The notes under the pieces were generated by a model, which was not told the DNA's origin, ran no database searches, and was given only the letters and a program-made list of their open reading frames with translations. The position numbers and the translations under genes were made by a program. Below, in pieces: positions 25,618 to 33,849 of a stretch of 41,855 nt of DNA. This DNA is from an uncultured beta proteobacterium (GTDB taxonomy: Bacteria; Pseudomonadota; Gammaproteobacteria; Burkholderiales; Burkholderiaceae_C): positions 1 through 41,855 of the forward strand of contig CAJAES010000058.1 in NCBI GenBank assembly GCA_903938815.1, written 5' to 3'. Each line of letters starts with the position of its first letter. Position 1 is the stretch's first letter.

Positions 25618-25977
25618 CTACACGAAACCCTGCTCCTTGTAGCTGGCGTATCCCGCCTTGGTCAGCGCTGCGAGTTCCTTCAGAAGCGCCGTGTCCGACA
25701 CCGTGAAGTTGAAGCAGGACTTCCCCTGCATTCTCGCCTTCAGCGCCGGGGACACGTCCGCAAGGAGCTCCGGCTTCGCGTACACCGGCATCAGGTGGTA
25801 GCTGACGTAAGCCTTCTTCATCTGAACCGCGCCAAAGAACAGCGGCTTCTTGTTTTTCTGGATGTACCGGGTATCGACGTACAGCTCCGTGTCGTCGTCC
25901 TTCTTCGAATCCAGGCTCGCCGCATAGGGCGCCATGATCGCCCGAAGGTCTGCGAAGACGTTGCCGAGGTCAGCCAT
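25618..25977 (-). CDS. DUF1801/YdhG-like small protein
   Basis: 119-aa soluble protein. The segments KKPLFFGAVQMKKAYVSYHL and MPVYAKPELLADVSPALKAR followed by MQGKSCFNFTV resemble the DUF1801/YdhG-like alpha-beta fold. It starts MADLGNVFADLRAIMAPYAA. Function unknown. Codon and base composition are less GC-biased than in adjacent genes, with several Lys codons. It is 32 bp upstream of a GNAT gene. Confidence 0.65.
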   Translation of the reverse strand: MADLGNVFADLRAIMAPYAASLDSKKDDDTELYVDTRYIQKNKKPLFFGAVQMKKAYVSYHLMPVYAKPELLADVSPALKARMQGKSCFNFTVSDTALLKELAALTKAGYASYKEQGFV

Positions 25978-26245
25978 GATGTGGACGGGGTGTGGAGGTT
26001 GAGGGAATCGTCAACAGTTCGAAGGCATCGCTCGCCTTCGAACGTGCGAAACCATGAGTCTCTTGCCGATGGACGCCGGAACGCAGCCTCGCGCGCGTGC
26101 ATCTCCTTGCCTTCGACCAGGAGACAGCAGCGCTCAACAGGCTACGGCCGATGCCAACGCTCTGGCTGGACACTGCCACCGCCAGGCCGGGCACATCGGC
26201 GTAACCGTCGCTGGTCAGAATCGATGGCACCCAGAAGGTCTGCAT
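25970..26245 (-). pseudogene. C-terminal fragment of a GNAT acetyltransferase
   Basis: The minus-strand frame contains VPGLAVAVSSQSVGIGRSLL and WSKARRCTRARLRSGVHRQE, then THGFARSKASDAFEL. This is motif A (Q-x-x-G-I-G-R) and motif B of a common GNAT subgroup, but the roughly 70-90 residues expected before it are absent and the tail is degraded. It lies upstream of, and slightly overlaps the start of, the DUF1801-like gene at 25977. A decayed cassette gene is the simplest explanation. Confidence 0.65.
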
Positions 26246-26263
26246 GCTGGTGAATCCTGACGC

Positions 26264-26611
26264 CTATGGCATGCCGGCACCGACCGCCTGGCGCACCGGA
26301 ATACCGTCGGCCGAGAACCCTTCCAGGCAGTGCACATTGATGCCAAGGGTGTCCGGCGTGACCCGCTTGCGGTGGAACGGGTAGATGCCACAGACCTTGC
26401 AGAAGTAGTGCCGCGCAGTCATGGTGTGGAACTGGTACTGCGCAAGACTGTCCTCACCAGCGAGCAGACGGAACTGACTCTCGTGCACCTTGACCATCAG
26501 GGCGTTCTTTCGCCTGCAGATCGAACAGTCGCACATGGTCAGTTCCGGGAAATCCGTCTCGACCTCGAAGCGCACGGCTGCGCAATGACAGGAGCCTTGG
26601 TACGTCTGCAT
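26264..26611 (-). CDS. GFA-family zinc protein
   Basis: 115-aa GFA-family protein: GSCHC at residues 6-10, CDCSICRRKNALMVK, and YFCKVCGIYPFHRKR. The ligand set is complete. It resembles the short GFA subgroup with the NALMVK motif and is different from the three other GFA proteins here. The ATG at 26611 (MQTYQGSCHC) fits the family N-terminus. The region upstream (26612-26869) has no gene. Confidence 0.88.
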   Translation of the reverse strand: MQTYQGSCHCAAVRFEVETDFPELTMCDCSICRRKNALMVKVHESQFRLLAGEDSLAQYQFHTMTARHYFCKVCGIYPFHRKRVTPDTLGINVHCLEGFSADGIPVRQAVGAGMP

Positions 26612-26869
26612 CGGGCGGGAGGCCAAATTTCTCTCCTGAAGCGGCGGGGCGGCGTTTGAATCCTGCCACGAATGACACGAGCCTGCATCCCAGAAAGCGG
26701 CGGCCTGCGTCACGTTTGGTTGATCGCCGGGTTGGTGATCCAGGCCAGCGACGGTCGAGTCGGCATAGCAGCGCCTGGATCACGGCAGAACGACTGAACC
26801 CCGCACCACCACCAGGGCCAAGGCGACAGCGAGTGCCCGCTCGCCTGACGGCACACAGCTGGGACACCT

Positions 26870-27406
26870 CTAGCGCTCAGACCCGGTCTGGGGGCCGCGC
26901 TGGTCAGGAATGCCGAGCACCTGCCTGATGAAAGGCGCCTTCGCTTCGGTGTAGGCGGCCTTGTCAGCCATGTGCACCACCGCCAGGCGGCGCTTGAGCT
27001 CAGCATACGACTGCCTGAGTTCCTGGTCTTCGCGCAGTGCATCGCGAAACCGGAGATGCTGCCGCCAGAGTGGGCCGCCCAGGACGACCGCGTGCAGGTG
27101 AACCCGTGGCGTCTTCCCTTCGGCCCTGACGAAGTACCGTCGATCGGGGATCTGAAGTTGATACTCGGGCCGGTAGATGAAGCCTATGTGAGCGAGCGCA
27201 GGGGCCGCTGCCTCCATCTCGTCGAGTGCGGCGACTCCAAGAACGATGTCGAGCACCGGCTTCGAGCAGAGCCCCGGCACGGCGGTACTGCCGACATGCT
27301 CCAGCACGACGCCTGGCAACGCGATGACCGAGCGAAGTTCGGCCTCGACCTGCGCGTATTGCGCGGGCCAGGCATCCTGGTATTCGATGACGAGAGCTTG
27401 CGTCAT
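26870..27406 (-). CDS. GrpB/UPF0157 nucleotidyltransferase-like protein
   Basis: 178-aa protein of the GrpB (UPF0157) family, a nucleotidyltransferase-fold group. It shows VIEYQDAWPAQYAQVEAELR, LEHVGSTAVPGLCSKPVLDI (the conserved H-x-G-S-T-A-V-P-G-L-x-x-K-P-x-x-D motif), and PRVHLHAVVLGG. The same domain is found fused to CoaE in actinobacteria; activity of stand-alone forms is unclear. The ATG at 27406 is used. It ends with TAG. Confidence 0.88.
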   Translation of the reverse strand: MTQALVIEYQDAWPAQYAQVEAELRSVIALPGVVLEHVGSTAVPGLCSKPVLDIVLGVAALDEMEAAAPALAHIGFIYRPEYQLQIPDRRYFVRAEGKTPRVHLHAVVLGGPLWRQHLRFRDALREDQELRQSYAELKRRLAVVHMADKAAYTEAKAPFIRQVLGIPDQRGPQTGSER

Positions 27407-27556
27407 GCGCACTCTGTGCAGCATTGCGCCCAAGCCAGAGCCGCGCCCTGATGGTGGCGGCGCAGGCTCATCGGCCTCGACATGCCCCGCTGACGGGCAG
27501 AACTGCGTTGCCAGCCGAAGCAGGTGCGGAGCAGGCAAAGCCAGCGCTGGCCACGG

Positions 27557-27829
27557 TCAAATCAGAAACGTGGAAGCTGCCCCACCCAGTACAAGAAGCA
27601 GGACAAGACTTGCGACCAGGGCGAACAGGAGCCAGGAACACCAGGCATACATGGCCCAACGGTCGCCCGACCTGATCTGCCGTCGAACCACGGCAAGATC
27701 GAAGGGCAGCTTGTTCAGTGCCGCGTAGAGCCCGGGAGCAAGCAATCCATTGGCGAGAATGAACAGCAACACGAACGGAGCCTCGGTACTGACCCAGCTG
27801 AGAATGTCGAACGCCTGCTTCACCTGCAT
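27557..27829 (-). CDS. Hypothetical two-helix membrane protein
   Basis: 90-aa protein with hydrophobic segments around residues 13-38 (APFVLLFILANGLLAPGLYA) and 58-86 (WAMYAWCSWLLFALVASLVL), separated by a basic cytoplasmic loop (RRQIRSGDR). No family recognised. It starts MQVKQAFDILSWVSTE. The stop codon is in ATTTGACCGTGG, which fits the loose R-box pattern seen at many gene ends here. Confidence 0.65.
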   Translation of the reverse strand: MQVKQAFDILSWVSTEAPFVLLFILANGLLAPGLYAALNKLPFDLAVVRRQIRSGDRWAMYAWCSWLLFALVASLVLLLVLGGAASTFLI

Positions 27830-27940
27830 ACCCCGATCATGGTGTTCGCACTGGCAATGAATTTGTCAATGACAGGTCACTGCAGCGCCCGCCCGCGCTC
27901 ACGACGACAGCAGTGCGGCTTGGCGCGGTTCGATGCAATG

Positions 27941-28008
27941 TACCGCTAACCTCCGGCCGCACCACGGCAGTCTGCCACTGGGGTTGCGCTTGAAACACGT
28001 TTCAGGCG
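27941..28008 (-). repeat. Candidate attC-like site after the GNAT gene at 28002
   Basis: Minus strand: begins GCCTGAAACGTGTTTCAAGC, where the TGA is the stop of the GNAT gene, and ends GGTTAGCGG, which contains the canonical attC-like GGTTAGC. The inner segments CAAGCGCAACC and GGTGCGGCCGG can pair partly. It is preceded by CGGTTCGATGCAATGTACCG, a sequence shared almost exactly with 28633-28651. Pairing is imperfect, so this is a moderate call. Confidence 0.4.
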
Positions 28009-28565
28009 CCTCGTGCAGCCCAGCGCTCCAGAGACACCCTGAAAAGGCAATGCGGCCTGAGCGGGCTGCCTTCCGGCAACGCCGGGTGCTCAAAGTCCTC
28101 GTGGGCATTCAGCATGCCCAATCGCTGCATGACGGCTTGGGATCGCACGTTCAGTCTTGCGGTGAACGCAACCACTTCGGGCAACTTCAATTCTTCAAAC
28201 CCAAACCTCAGGGCTTCGTTCCCAGCCTCGGTCGCGAAGCCCTTGCCCCAGTGTTGCCTGCAAAGGCGGTAGCCGATCTCCACACATGGCATGAACGGAA
28301 GCGCCCGCCTCGGTACGCTGAGCCCCACAAAACCGATGAACGCGCCATCCGAGACTTGCTCGAGCGCCCAGTTGCTCCATCCACGTTCGTTGTGTTCAGC
28401 TTCCCAGACCGCGATGCTTCTGTCGCTCTGCTCCCTCGTCTGGGTACTGGGAAAGAACCTCATGACCTCCGGATCGGCGTTCAACGAGGCGAACTCCGGC
28501 CTGTCGGCTTCACGCCATTGGCGAAGTCGAAGACGAGGAGTGAACAGTTCAACGGCAAGTGACAT
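28002..28565 (-). CDS. RimJ/RimL-type GNAT acetyltransferase
   Basis: 187-aa acetyltransferase beginning MSLAVELFTPRLRLRQWREA. Motif A is EIGYRLCRQHWGKGFATEAG and motif B ARLNVRSQAVMQRLGM. It matches the widespread group whose members modify ribosomal protein N-termini or small molecules; substrate unknown. Its TGA stop is in the R box of the attC-like site at 27941-28008. Confidence 0.87.
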   Translation of the reverse strand: MSLAVELFTPRLRLRQWREADRPEFASLNADPEVMRFFPSTQTREQSDRSIAVWEAEHNERGWSNWALEQVSDGAFIGFVGLSVPRRALPFMPCVEIGYRLCRQHWGKGFATEAGNEALRFGFEELKLPEVVAFTARLNVRSQAVMQRLGMLNAHEDFEHPALPEGSPLRPHCLFRVSLERWAARGA

Positions 28566-28822
28566 GGTGCGGTGTGGCGTGCAGCGCCTGGATTCCCCGC
28601 ACGGCGCGCGACGGCGCCTGATTCCCGGGCACGGTTCGCCACAATGTACCGCGTGACGCCAACCGCGTGCAGGTGCCCAGGGTGCCTTGCTGAGCGGCCT
28701 GTCGTTGGGCTCAAATACTCGACCGCCGAGTGCCGGCCTTCGAATGCCGATCGTTCCGCCGCCGCTGTCGATGCGGAAGTCTCACCACCCGTTGCCGGCG
28801 AACATCGCCGGCAGGAACTCCT

Positions 28823-29155
28823 TCAGCTCGCCCCTTCCCCACCTGAAACCAGAAAATCGGCCACGGACTCGAGGACGACCTCAGGCAAGCTCTCGGCAAT
28901 CGCCTCCTGCATGGCTCGGCTCGCCTCGGGCTTGCCTGACGGAAGTGCGAAGGCTTGATCACGAGCAGCCGCGCTTGGCCACTGGGCGTAGCTGTACCAG
29001 ATGTCCTCCGGCCCTCGGTGCAGCCGGGACCCGAGAGAACCGCGCAACAGCAAGTCTTGCGACACCTGCGACCACGCCTCGACGAATGAAGCCTCCGTGC
29101 CGGGCCGCAGGCGCCAGCGATAGAGAACAGCAAAGCCTGGACCCTTGGACTTCAT
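28823..29155 (-). CDS. ABM-like (antibiotic biosynthesis monooxygenase fold) protein
   Basis: 110-aa protein of the dimeric alpha-beta barrel type: FAVLYRWRLRPGTEASFVEA, WSQVSQDLLLRGSLGSRLHR, DIWYSYAQWPSAAARDQAF. The order of strand, helix and W-S-Y strand is typical for ABM-like small proteins. No heme or substrate ligand is evident. It starts MKSKGPGFA. 257 bp without a gene separate it from the GNAT gene on its 3' side (28566-28822); that stretch carries R-box-like GCCTGTCGTTGGGCTC (28699-28715 area). Confidence 0.72.
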   Translation of the reverse strand: MKSKGPGFAVLYRWRLRPGTEASFVEAWSQVSQDLLLRGSLGSRLHRGPEDIWYSYAQWPSAAARDQAFALPSGKPEASRAMQEAIAESLPEVVLESVADFLVSGGEGAS

Positions 29156-29288
29156 GGCTCAAGATCCTGTTGAACAATGGCTCGACCCTGAAACATCCCT
29201 GACGGAACTTTCCCGACGCTAAAGCGTACTCCAGAGAAGGGCCGAGTCAGCCGACGATGGCTGTCAAATGCCGATCGAACCGCATACT

Positions 29289-29330
29289 GCGCACCGCTCA
29301 CCGCGCACCGCTCACCGCGCACCGCTCACC
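29289..29330. repeat. Three perfect copies of a 14-bp tandem repeat
   Basis: GCGCACCGCTCACC is repeated exactly three times with no interruption, in the non-coding gap between the ABM-like gene and the next GNAT gene. The perfect identity of the units suggests recent slippage; copy number is likely to vary between strains. It lies inside a possible attC-like site (about 29197-29389). Confidence 0.9.
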
Positions 29331-29382
29331 GGGCCAGCGCAGCAAGCCACAACGCCACGCGCCCGGCTGGCTCGCTGAGGAT

Positions 29383-29880
29383 TCAGGTGTCCGCACTCCC
29401 AAGTGGCACCCGCGCGCGACCTTGCCGAACCATCTTCACGACCGGGTATCGCAGCGACTGGCCACCGCGCTCGAACCATTGCTCCCCAACAGCAACGAAG
29501 CCGTGCCCCGCGTAGAAGGACACTGAGTTCAATGTGGCGACAACGACCACCGGCGCGGAGCAGTCTCCTTCCGCGGCGGAGAGGCCCCGCGCAAAGAGGC
29601 CACCACCGATCCCCTGACCAGTAGCCTGGGGCAACACGAACAACAGTGTGACTTCGCAGGGCTGTGCGCCAACGAATCCGACGACGGCTCCATTCTGTTC
29701 GGCAACCCAGATCTGCTCTGCCGCCAGTGCCGGCGCGTAGATCTCAGGAGTTCGATCTTCGAACCAGGAATCCAGGTGCGTCGCAGAGTAGGACTTGGCG
29801 CACAGCTCAAGTACAGATGCCTTGTGTACGGCGAACATCGCCTCAGCATCTCGGAGTTCGGCCTGGCGGATGGAGAACAA
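29383..29880 (-). CDS. GNAT family N-acetyltransferase with TTG start
   Basis: 165-aa acetyltransferase: LFSIRQAELRDAEAMFAVHK at the N-terminus, motif A LFVLPQATGQGIGGGLFARG and motif B TLNSVSFYAGHGFVAVGE. The TTG at 29880 has AGGGG about 8 bases upstream, so the coding sequence is complete. An IS3-family element begins 24 bp before the start codon and has replaced the native upstream region, so the gene may be silenced or driven by the IS. The TGA stop is in ACCTGAATCCTC. Confidence 0.83.
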   Translation of the reverse strand: MFSIRQAELRDAEAMFAVHKASVLELCAKSYSATHLDSWFEDRTPEIYAPALAAEQIWVAEQNGAVVGFVGAQPCEVTLLFVLPQATGQGIGGGLFARGLSAAEGDCSAPVVVVATLNSVSFYAGHGFVAVGEQWFERGGQSLRYPVVKMVRQGRARVPLGSADT

Positions 29881-29967
29881 CGGGATGCCCCTGTGAGGAT
29901 TGCGTGACCTTGCCCCCGAAAACCGGATCTCTTGCTGAGTGGTTGAATTCAGGCAAGGAGAACGGAA

Positions 29968-30261
29968 GTGACGAAGGCAACGAGAGCGCGGTACACCCTG
30001 GAGTTCAAGCTCGAGGCGGTGCGGCTGGTCAAGGGTGGTCAGAGCATGGCGGCGACGGCCAAGATTCTGGGCATCGCAGAGCAGACGCTGCACAACTGGA
30101 TCAAGGCTGACCAGGACGGCCGGCTGACGGGGGCTGGCACCAAGCCGGTGAGTCCCGAGCAGATGGAGATCGCGCGGCTGCGCGCGGAGCTGGCACGCGT
30201 GAAGATGGAGCGCGACATTCTGGGAAAAGCGACGGCGTACTTCGCGAAGGAGCGGGGGTGA
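29968..30261 (+). CDS. IS3-family transposase OrfA
   Basis: 97-aa protein with an N-terminal helix-turn-helix (RYTLEFKLEAVRLVKGGQSM, TAKILGIAEQTLHNWIKADQ) and a C-terminal leucine-zipper-like segment (MEIARLRAELARVKMERDIL). It binds the IS ends. GGAG stands upstream of the start at 29968 (GTG). It overlaps orfB by four bases (GTGA). Confidence 0.95.
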   Translation: MTKATRARYTLEFKLEAVRLVKGGQSMAATAKILGIAEQTLHNWIKADQDGRLTGAGTKPVSPEQMEIARLRAELARVKMERDILGKATAYFAKERG

Positions 30262-31139
30262 AGTACGCCTGGATCGAGCGCAACCGCCAGCACTGGCCGG
30301 TGTCGCTTGCCTGCGAGGTGCTGGGCGTGAGCCCCAGTGGATATTACGAGCACAAGGCCCGGTCGGCCAAGCCGCGACGCAACGTCAGCGACGACGCGCT
30401 GCTGGTGCACATCCGTGCCGTTCACGCCGAGTCGCGCGGTGAGTACGGCTGGCCGCGGGTGTGGAAAGAGCTGCTGGCGCGCGGCATCCGCGTGGGCAAG
30501 GAGCGCGTGCGCAAGCTGATGAGCCTGCATGGCATCAAGGCGCGGGGCAAACGCAAGTTCAAGGCGACGACCGACAGCAACCACAAGCTGCCGGTGGCGG
30601 AGAACCTGCTGGACCGCCAGTTCAGTCCGCCGGCGCCCGACAGCGTCTGGACCAGCGACATCACCTACGTGGCGACGGACGAGGGCTGGCTGTGCCTGGC
30701 CGTGGTCATCGACCTGTACAGCCGCCAGGTGGTGGGCTGGTCGATGAAGCCGCACATGAAGCGCGAGTTGGTCATCGATGCTCTGCGCATGGCCTGGTTC
30801 CGACGCAGGCCCGAGCCCGGCGTGATCTTCCACTCGGACCGCGGCAGCCAGTACTGCAGCGACGACTTCCAGCGGGCGCTGATCGCGTACGGCATGCGCA
30901 GCTCGATGAGCCGCAAGGGCAACTGTTGGGACAATGCACCGACCGAGAGTCTGTGGGGCTCACTGAAGGTCGGCAGGTTGCACGGGCGCCGGTTCGAGAC
31001 CCGGCGCGCTGCCATGGACGAGATCGTCAACTGGCTGACGTTCTACAACCACCGGCGACTTCACTCGTCGCTGGGCTACGTCAGCCCAATGCAGTTCGAA
31101 CGGGCCTGGCTTGCCGCCCAGCAAAGGCAAGCCGCGTGA
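30258..31139 (+). CDS. IS3-family transposase OrfB (integrase core)
   Basis: 293-aa rve-type DDE domain protein. An HTH_21-like segment (RAVHAESRGEYGWPRVWKEL) precedes the catalytic core with Asp in VWTSDITYVATDEGW, Asp in GVIFHSDRGSQYCSD and Glu in DNAPTESLWGSLK. The three catalytic residues are intact. It begins with GTG overlapping the orfA stop; in IS3 elements an OrfAB fusion is normally made by -1 frameshifting. The protein looks functional. Confidence 0.95.
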   Translation: MKYAWIERNRQHWPVSLACEVLGVSPSGYYEHKARSAKPRRNVSDDALLVHIRAVHAESRGEYGWPRVWKELLARGIRVGKERVRKLMSLHGIKARGKRKFKATTDSNHKLPVAENLLDRQFSPPAPDSVWTSDITYVATDEGWLCLAVVIDLYSRQVVGWSMKPHMKRELVIDALRMAWFRRRPEPGVIFHSDRGSQYCSDDFQRALIAYGMRSSMSRKGNCWDNAPTESLWGSLKVGRLHGRRFETRRAAMDEIVNWLTFYNHRRLHSSLGYVSPMQFERAWLAAQQRQAA

Positions 31140-31403
31140 TGGTCTCAGCTATGGGATCCGGAAAACGCGGGCAAGGTCAGAGGTTCAAGGTCGCCGGCGG
31201 GTGGATACCGGACGCCTCGGACAGACAGACGAGCCCACACCGCTTGCCGAAAACCGGGTCAAGGCCAGATGACGTAGCGACTCCTTTTGCGAGTCCTGTT
31301 GACAGAGCGGTCAGATCGTACCGGCGAAGAGCAGCCGCACGTCAGTTGGGTGGTGTGGTGACGAACGGCGCGCTTGCGATCCACATGACCGACGGGCTGC
31401 GCG

Positions 31404-31877
31404 TCACTTGCGCGGCTGGGAAGGAGCAGGCCGAACCAGCATTGCCTTCGGACCTTCCGCATCCACGAAAACGTGCCACTCGTCTATCTGCTCGCAAGCT
31501 CTCACGTACCAGTTCTCGGAGTGCTGGAGTGGCAATGGCTTGGCCGTTGCCGATGAACTTGGGGGCGAAGCAATGTCGAGAATTCGCAGGTCCGAGACCT
31601 TCAGCGGAAAGCACTCCGCCTTGGTCTTCAAAGACGATTCGTACGCTTGCGCCAGGTTCACAAGAATCAATCTCTTGTAGGGGTTGCTGATCCGGGATAT
31701 CTTCAAGGAACTCACGCTTGAACCATGCCAACTTCGCAGCAGAGCACCCTCTTCAAGGGGCCCCATGGGCTTGAATTCGCCATTGACGTTTGTCCAGTGC
31801 GGGGGCGCTCCTGTGCAAGAAGCAATGGTGAGCGTCAGCGGCAGGGCCAGGAGCCCGATGACAAGGGTACGTAGCAT
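31404..31877 (-). CDS. Hypothetical lipoprotein, 157 aa
   Basis: Predicted lipoprotein: MLRTLVIGLLALPLTLTIASC with lipobox TIASC at residues 17-21. The mature part contains WTNVNGEFKPMGPLEEGALL, NLAQAYESSLKTKAECFPLK and WYVRACEQIDEWHVFVDAEG, with three further cysteines. Family not recognised. It is less GC-rich than the nar genes. The start codon at 31877 lies 10 bp from the R' box of the attC-like site at 31887-32062, as in integron cassettes where the gene begins close to the recombination point. Confidence 0.72.
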   Translation of the reverse strand: MLRTLVIGLLALPLTLTIASCTGAPPHWTNVNGEFKPMGPLEEGALLRSWHGSSVSSLKISRISNPYKRLILVNLAQAYESSLKTKAECFPLKVSDLRILDIASPPSSSATAKPLPLQHSENWYVRACEQIDEWHVFVDAEGPKAMLVRPAPSQPRK

Positions 31878-31886
31878 GTGTGTGAC

Positions 31887-32062
31887 GCCTGACGTTTGAG
31901 TCACCCAGATGAAATCAGCGTGACGACGGGCCCGGACCATCAGGAATGTAAACCGATCGAAGGCTACGAGACGGCAGGCGCGGCCTGGCCACGATGTACC
32001 GGGTACGCAAGACCGGGCCTCGCGGCCCACGGTTGGCGCTCCGGCAGAGCGAGGGGTCAGGC
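31887..32062 (-). repeat. attC-like site (variant), 176 bp
   Basis: Outer boxes are perfect inverse complements: plus-strand GCCTGAC at 31887-31893 and GTCAGGC at 32056-32062. Inside the right box GAGCGAGG follows, as in the site at 37520-37602; inside the left box is GTTTGAG. The TGA stop of the GNAT gene ending at 32057 is formed by the R box. The interior has several stems including TTGGCGCTCCGGCAGAGC, shared with 7944-7961. The inner L boxes are weak. Confidence 0.65.
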
Positions 32063-32596
32063 CTCGGCGCGGAACGGCACCCTCAGCCAAAGCACGACAT
32101 CATTTGGCCCAGCCTGACGCCTGGCGGCCACCTCGGGTGGAGCCGCTGTGAAGCCAAGCCGTTCCGCGAGCATCAATGACGGCAGGTTCCCTGTCTCCGC
32201 CACGATGAACAGTACTGTCGCCTGATACTCGGAAACGACGATATCCAGCATTCGTCGAACGGCTGCGGTTGCAATGCCCTGCCCCCTGACGGCTGGGCAG
32301 AAGACATAGGCGACATTCGTCTCCCCGCTCTCTTCAACCGTGGACTGCACGTAGCCAGCGATTGCCCCGGATTCCCCCCGCACGATCCAGTTCAACCAGT
32401 GTTCCTTGCCGTCAGGTGATCGTCGAAGCTCACTACGAGCCAGCTTCTCCGAAAGCGCCTGGACTGACTTCGGCGGCGACTCGTCAAGAAACTCACACAA
32501 GCCAGGATCGCGGAGCACCTCGAACAACTCGCCCGCGTGCGCGACTCTGCGTTCTTCCATCGTGAAACAGACCGGGGACAGGGGTTTCAGAGGCAT
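32057..32596 (-). CDS. RimJ/RimL-type GNAT acetyltransferase
   Basis: 179-aa acetyltransferase from the ATG at 32596 (MPLKPLSPVCFTMEERRVAH). Motif A is VFCPAVRGQGIATAAVRRML, and motif B VAETGNLPSLMLAERLGFTA. The stop is part of the attC-like R box downstream. Upstream, sequence 32597-32793 is gene-free and carries the next candidate site. Confidence 0.86.
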   Translation of the reverse strand: MPLKPLSPVCFTMEERRVAHAGELFEVLRDPGLCEFLDESPPKSVQALSEKLARSELRRSPDGKEHWLNWIVRGESGAIAGYVQSTVEESGETNVAYVFCPAVRGQGIATAAVRRMLDIVVSEYQATVLFIVAETGNLPSLMLAERLGFTAAPPEVAARRQAGPNDVVLWLRVPFRAEA

Positions 32597-32629
32597 GCTG
32601 TCAAGCCAACTGGCGCGCGAAGGCACGAG

Positions 32630-32799
32630 GCCCAAGCTGCGAGGTGCAGAAGAAGCACCGAGCGCCCGGCAACGTGAACGGCATCCCACAACGAGCCCGG
32701 CTGCGCGAGGCGAACTCAGGCTTGAGCCAGGGCTTGTCTTCAACCGGCTCCATTCAGGGAACTCCGCCGTGAGCGCTCCGCATGCGCAAGGCGTCAGGC
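32630..32799 (-). repeat. attC-like site, 170 bp, weak left end
   Basis: Right outer box GTCAGGC at 32793-32799, read on the minus strand as GCCTGACGCCTTGCGCATGC, fits the R-box pattern GCCTGAC-NCCTYGC. It again supplies the stop codon of the gene it follows (32794-32796). The left box GCCCAAG (32630-32636) is a poor match, so the left boundary is tentative. Confidence 0.45.
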
Positions 32800-33132
32800 G
32801 CCGCCTGCCGCAAGCGCGTGCAGCTTGAGTGTTGTTGCCCAGTTCCGGGTCGTGACAGACTTTCCGACCTTGCCCAGCATTGCCGAGGCGGCCTTGCTCT
32901 CCAGGATGCCGCTGACGCAGTGCAGGTAGGCAGCATGCGCACCCACGGCAAAACCTTCGGGAGGCAGTACAAGAGCCTGGATGCTGCTGAGCCCAACCAG
33001 AGTGGTTTCATCAGGAGCGAAGGCCACCATGAGCCTTGAGTGATCGGTGGCCTCGCCGGCGTAGGGGTTCTCTTGCACGGCCAGGGCCAGGTTCCCGGCC
33101 GTCTTGACGCTCCGACGGCGGCGCCAAGGCAA
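32794..33132 (-). pseudogene. DUF1697 protein, N-terminally truncated
   Basis: The frame reads VKTAGNLALAVQENPYAGEA, then LMVAFAPDETTLVGLSSIQA, YLHCVSGILESKAASAMLG and VTTRNWATTLKLHALA. This is the C-terminal two thirds of a DUF1697 protein (usual length ~180 aa). The conserved N-terminal part with the RGINVGG-type motif is missing. A short match in another frame (YFRIHV) directly upstream hints at a frameshift. The remaining upstream sequence up to the attC-like site is too short for a full gene. The stop codon lies in the next R box. Confidence 0.7.
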
Positions 33133-33241
33133 CGTGGATCCGAAAGTAGCACTGCCTGGAACCGCTGGAGCAAACCCCTCTGGCGCGCCAACATCGGGCC
33201 TTCCAATTGACCGGGCGCGGCTCCAGGAGTCTGCATGTCAG

Positions 33242-33367
33242 GCCCGAGGCTTCTGCAAGCTGGCACACAGCGGCGTGGCTACCGGCACATGAGGCGAAAC
33301 AACAACTTCAATGCGTGCCCGGCCAGACGAAAAAACTTTGCCAGGCCGGTGAAGCGAGCGGGCAGGC
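33242..33367 (-). repeat. attC-like site, 126 bp
   Basis: Plus strand starts GCCCGAGGCTTCTGCAAGCT and ends CGGTGAAGCGAGCGGGCAGGC (last 20 bases shown by positions 33348-33367). The inverted ends pair as GCCCGAG with GCCTGCC, and inner GCAAGCTGGC with its partner CTTCACCGGC in part. The left end aligns with that of the site at 36391 (GCCTAAGGTTCGAACTTGCC). It sits 7 bp downstream of the GFA gene stop at 33375. Confidence 0.55.
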
Positions 33368-33374
33368 TTGGCGT

Positions 33375-33770
33375 TCACTCAGCCCAGACAGCCCAGCGCG
33401 ACGGCAAGGTCACCCACGGCTCACGCTTGCCGTCCGTGACCGAATAGTTCGGCTCGGCGAGCCCTTGCTCCACAAAACAACCTCCCGCGATGCCAACCTG
33501 GTCGGGGAGAGTCGAGACGAACCAGAAGAGTGTCGTGCCGCACTTGCCGCAGAAGTGCCGCTCCTGCTCGTGGGCCTGCGCGTCATGCCAGAACGTGTAC
33601 TTCTGTGTCCCCCCTGCCTGGGAGACGACGTCGCTCTTCTCGAAGTAAGCCGAGATTCCGAACGCGCTACCCGTGCGACGCTTGCAGTTCACGCAGTGGC
33701 ACACACCCAGCATCTTCGGCTGCGCGTTCACCGTGATGGACGCCTGACCACAGGCGCAGGTTGCCGTCAT
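33375..33770 (-). CDS. GFA-family zinc protein
   Basis: 131-aa GFA protein, the fourth in the window: TCACG at the N-terminus (MTATCACGQASITVNAQ), CHCVNCKRRTGSAFGISAYF in the middle and HFCGKCGTTLFWFV. All zinc ligands are present. Upstream, CCCGACGTTCGAGCTCAGCT (around 33811) resembles the left end of the attC-like sites. Confidence 0.88.
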   Translation of the reverse strand: MTATCACGQASITVNAQPKMLGVCHCVNCKRRTGSAFGISAYFEKSDVVSQAGGTQKYTFWHDAQAHEQERHFCGKCGTTLFWFVSTLPDQVGIAGGCFVEQGLAEPNYSVTDGKREPWVTLPSRWAVWAE

Positions 33771-33849
33771 TCAGTTTCTCCTTTGGGCGACATTGTTGCG
33801 CAGGACCCGCCCGACGTTCGAGCTCAGCTGCCAGTAGCGGCAGGCGGCT

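Larger units (their letters stand above)
29905..31179 (+). mobile_element. IS3-family insertion sequence, complete
   Basis: 1275-bp element with imperfect terminal inverted repeats of about 35 bp beginning TGACCTTGCCC at the left and (inverted) TGACCTTGCCC at the right, both continuing to CTGAG. It encodes overlapping orfA and orfB. The flanks are GATTGCG at the left and GAGGTTC at the right; no 3- or 4-bp target duplication is visible. This suggests recombination between copies or a deletion next to the element after insertion. Confidence 0.93.

Noticed and set aside
32754..33266. Longer frames overlapping the DUF1697 fragment
   Set aside because: They do not contain DUF1697 N-terminal motifs and change frame relative to the recognisable C-terminal part.
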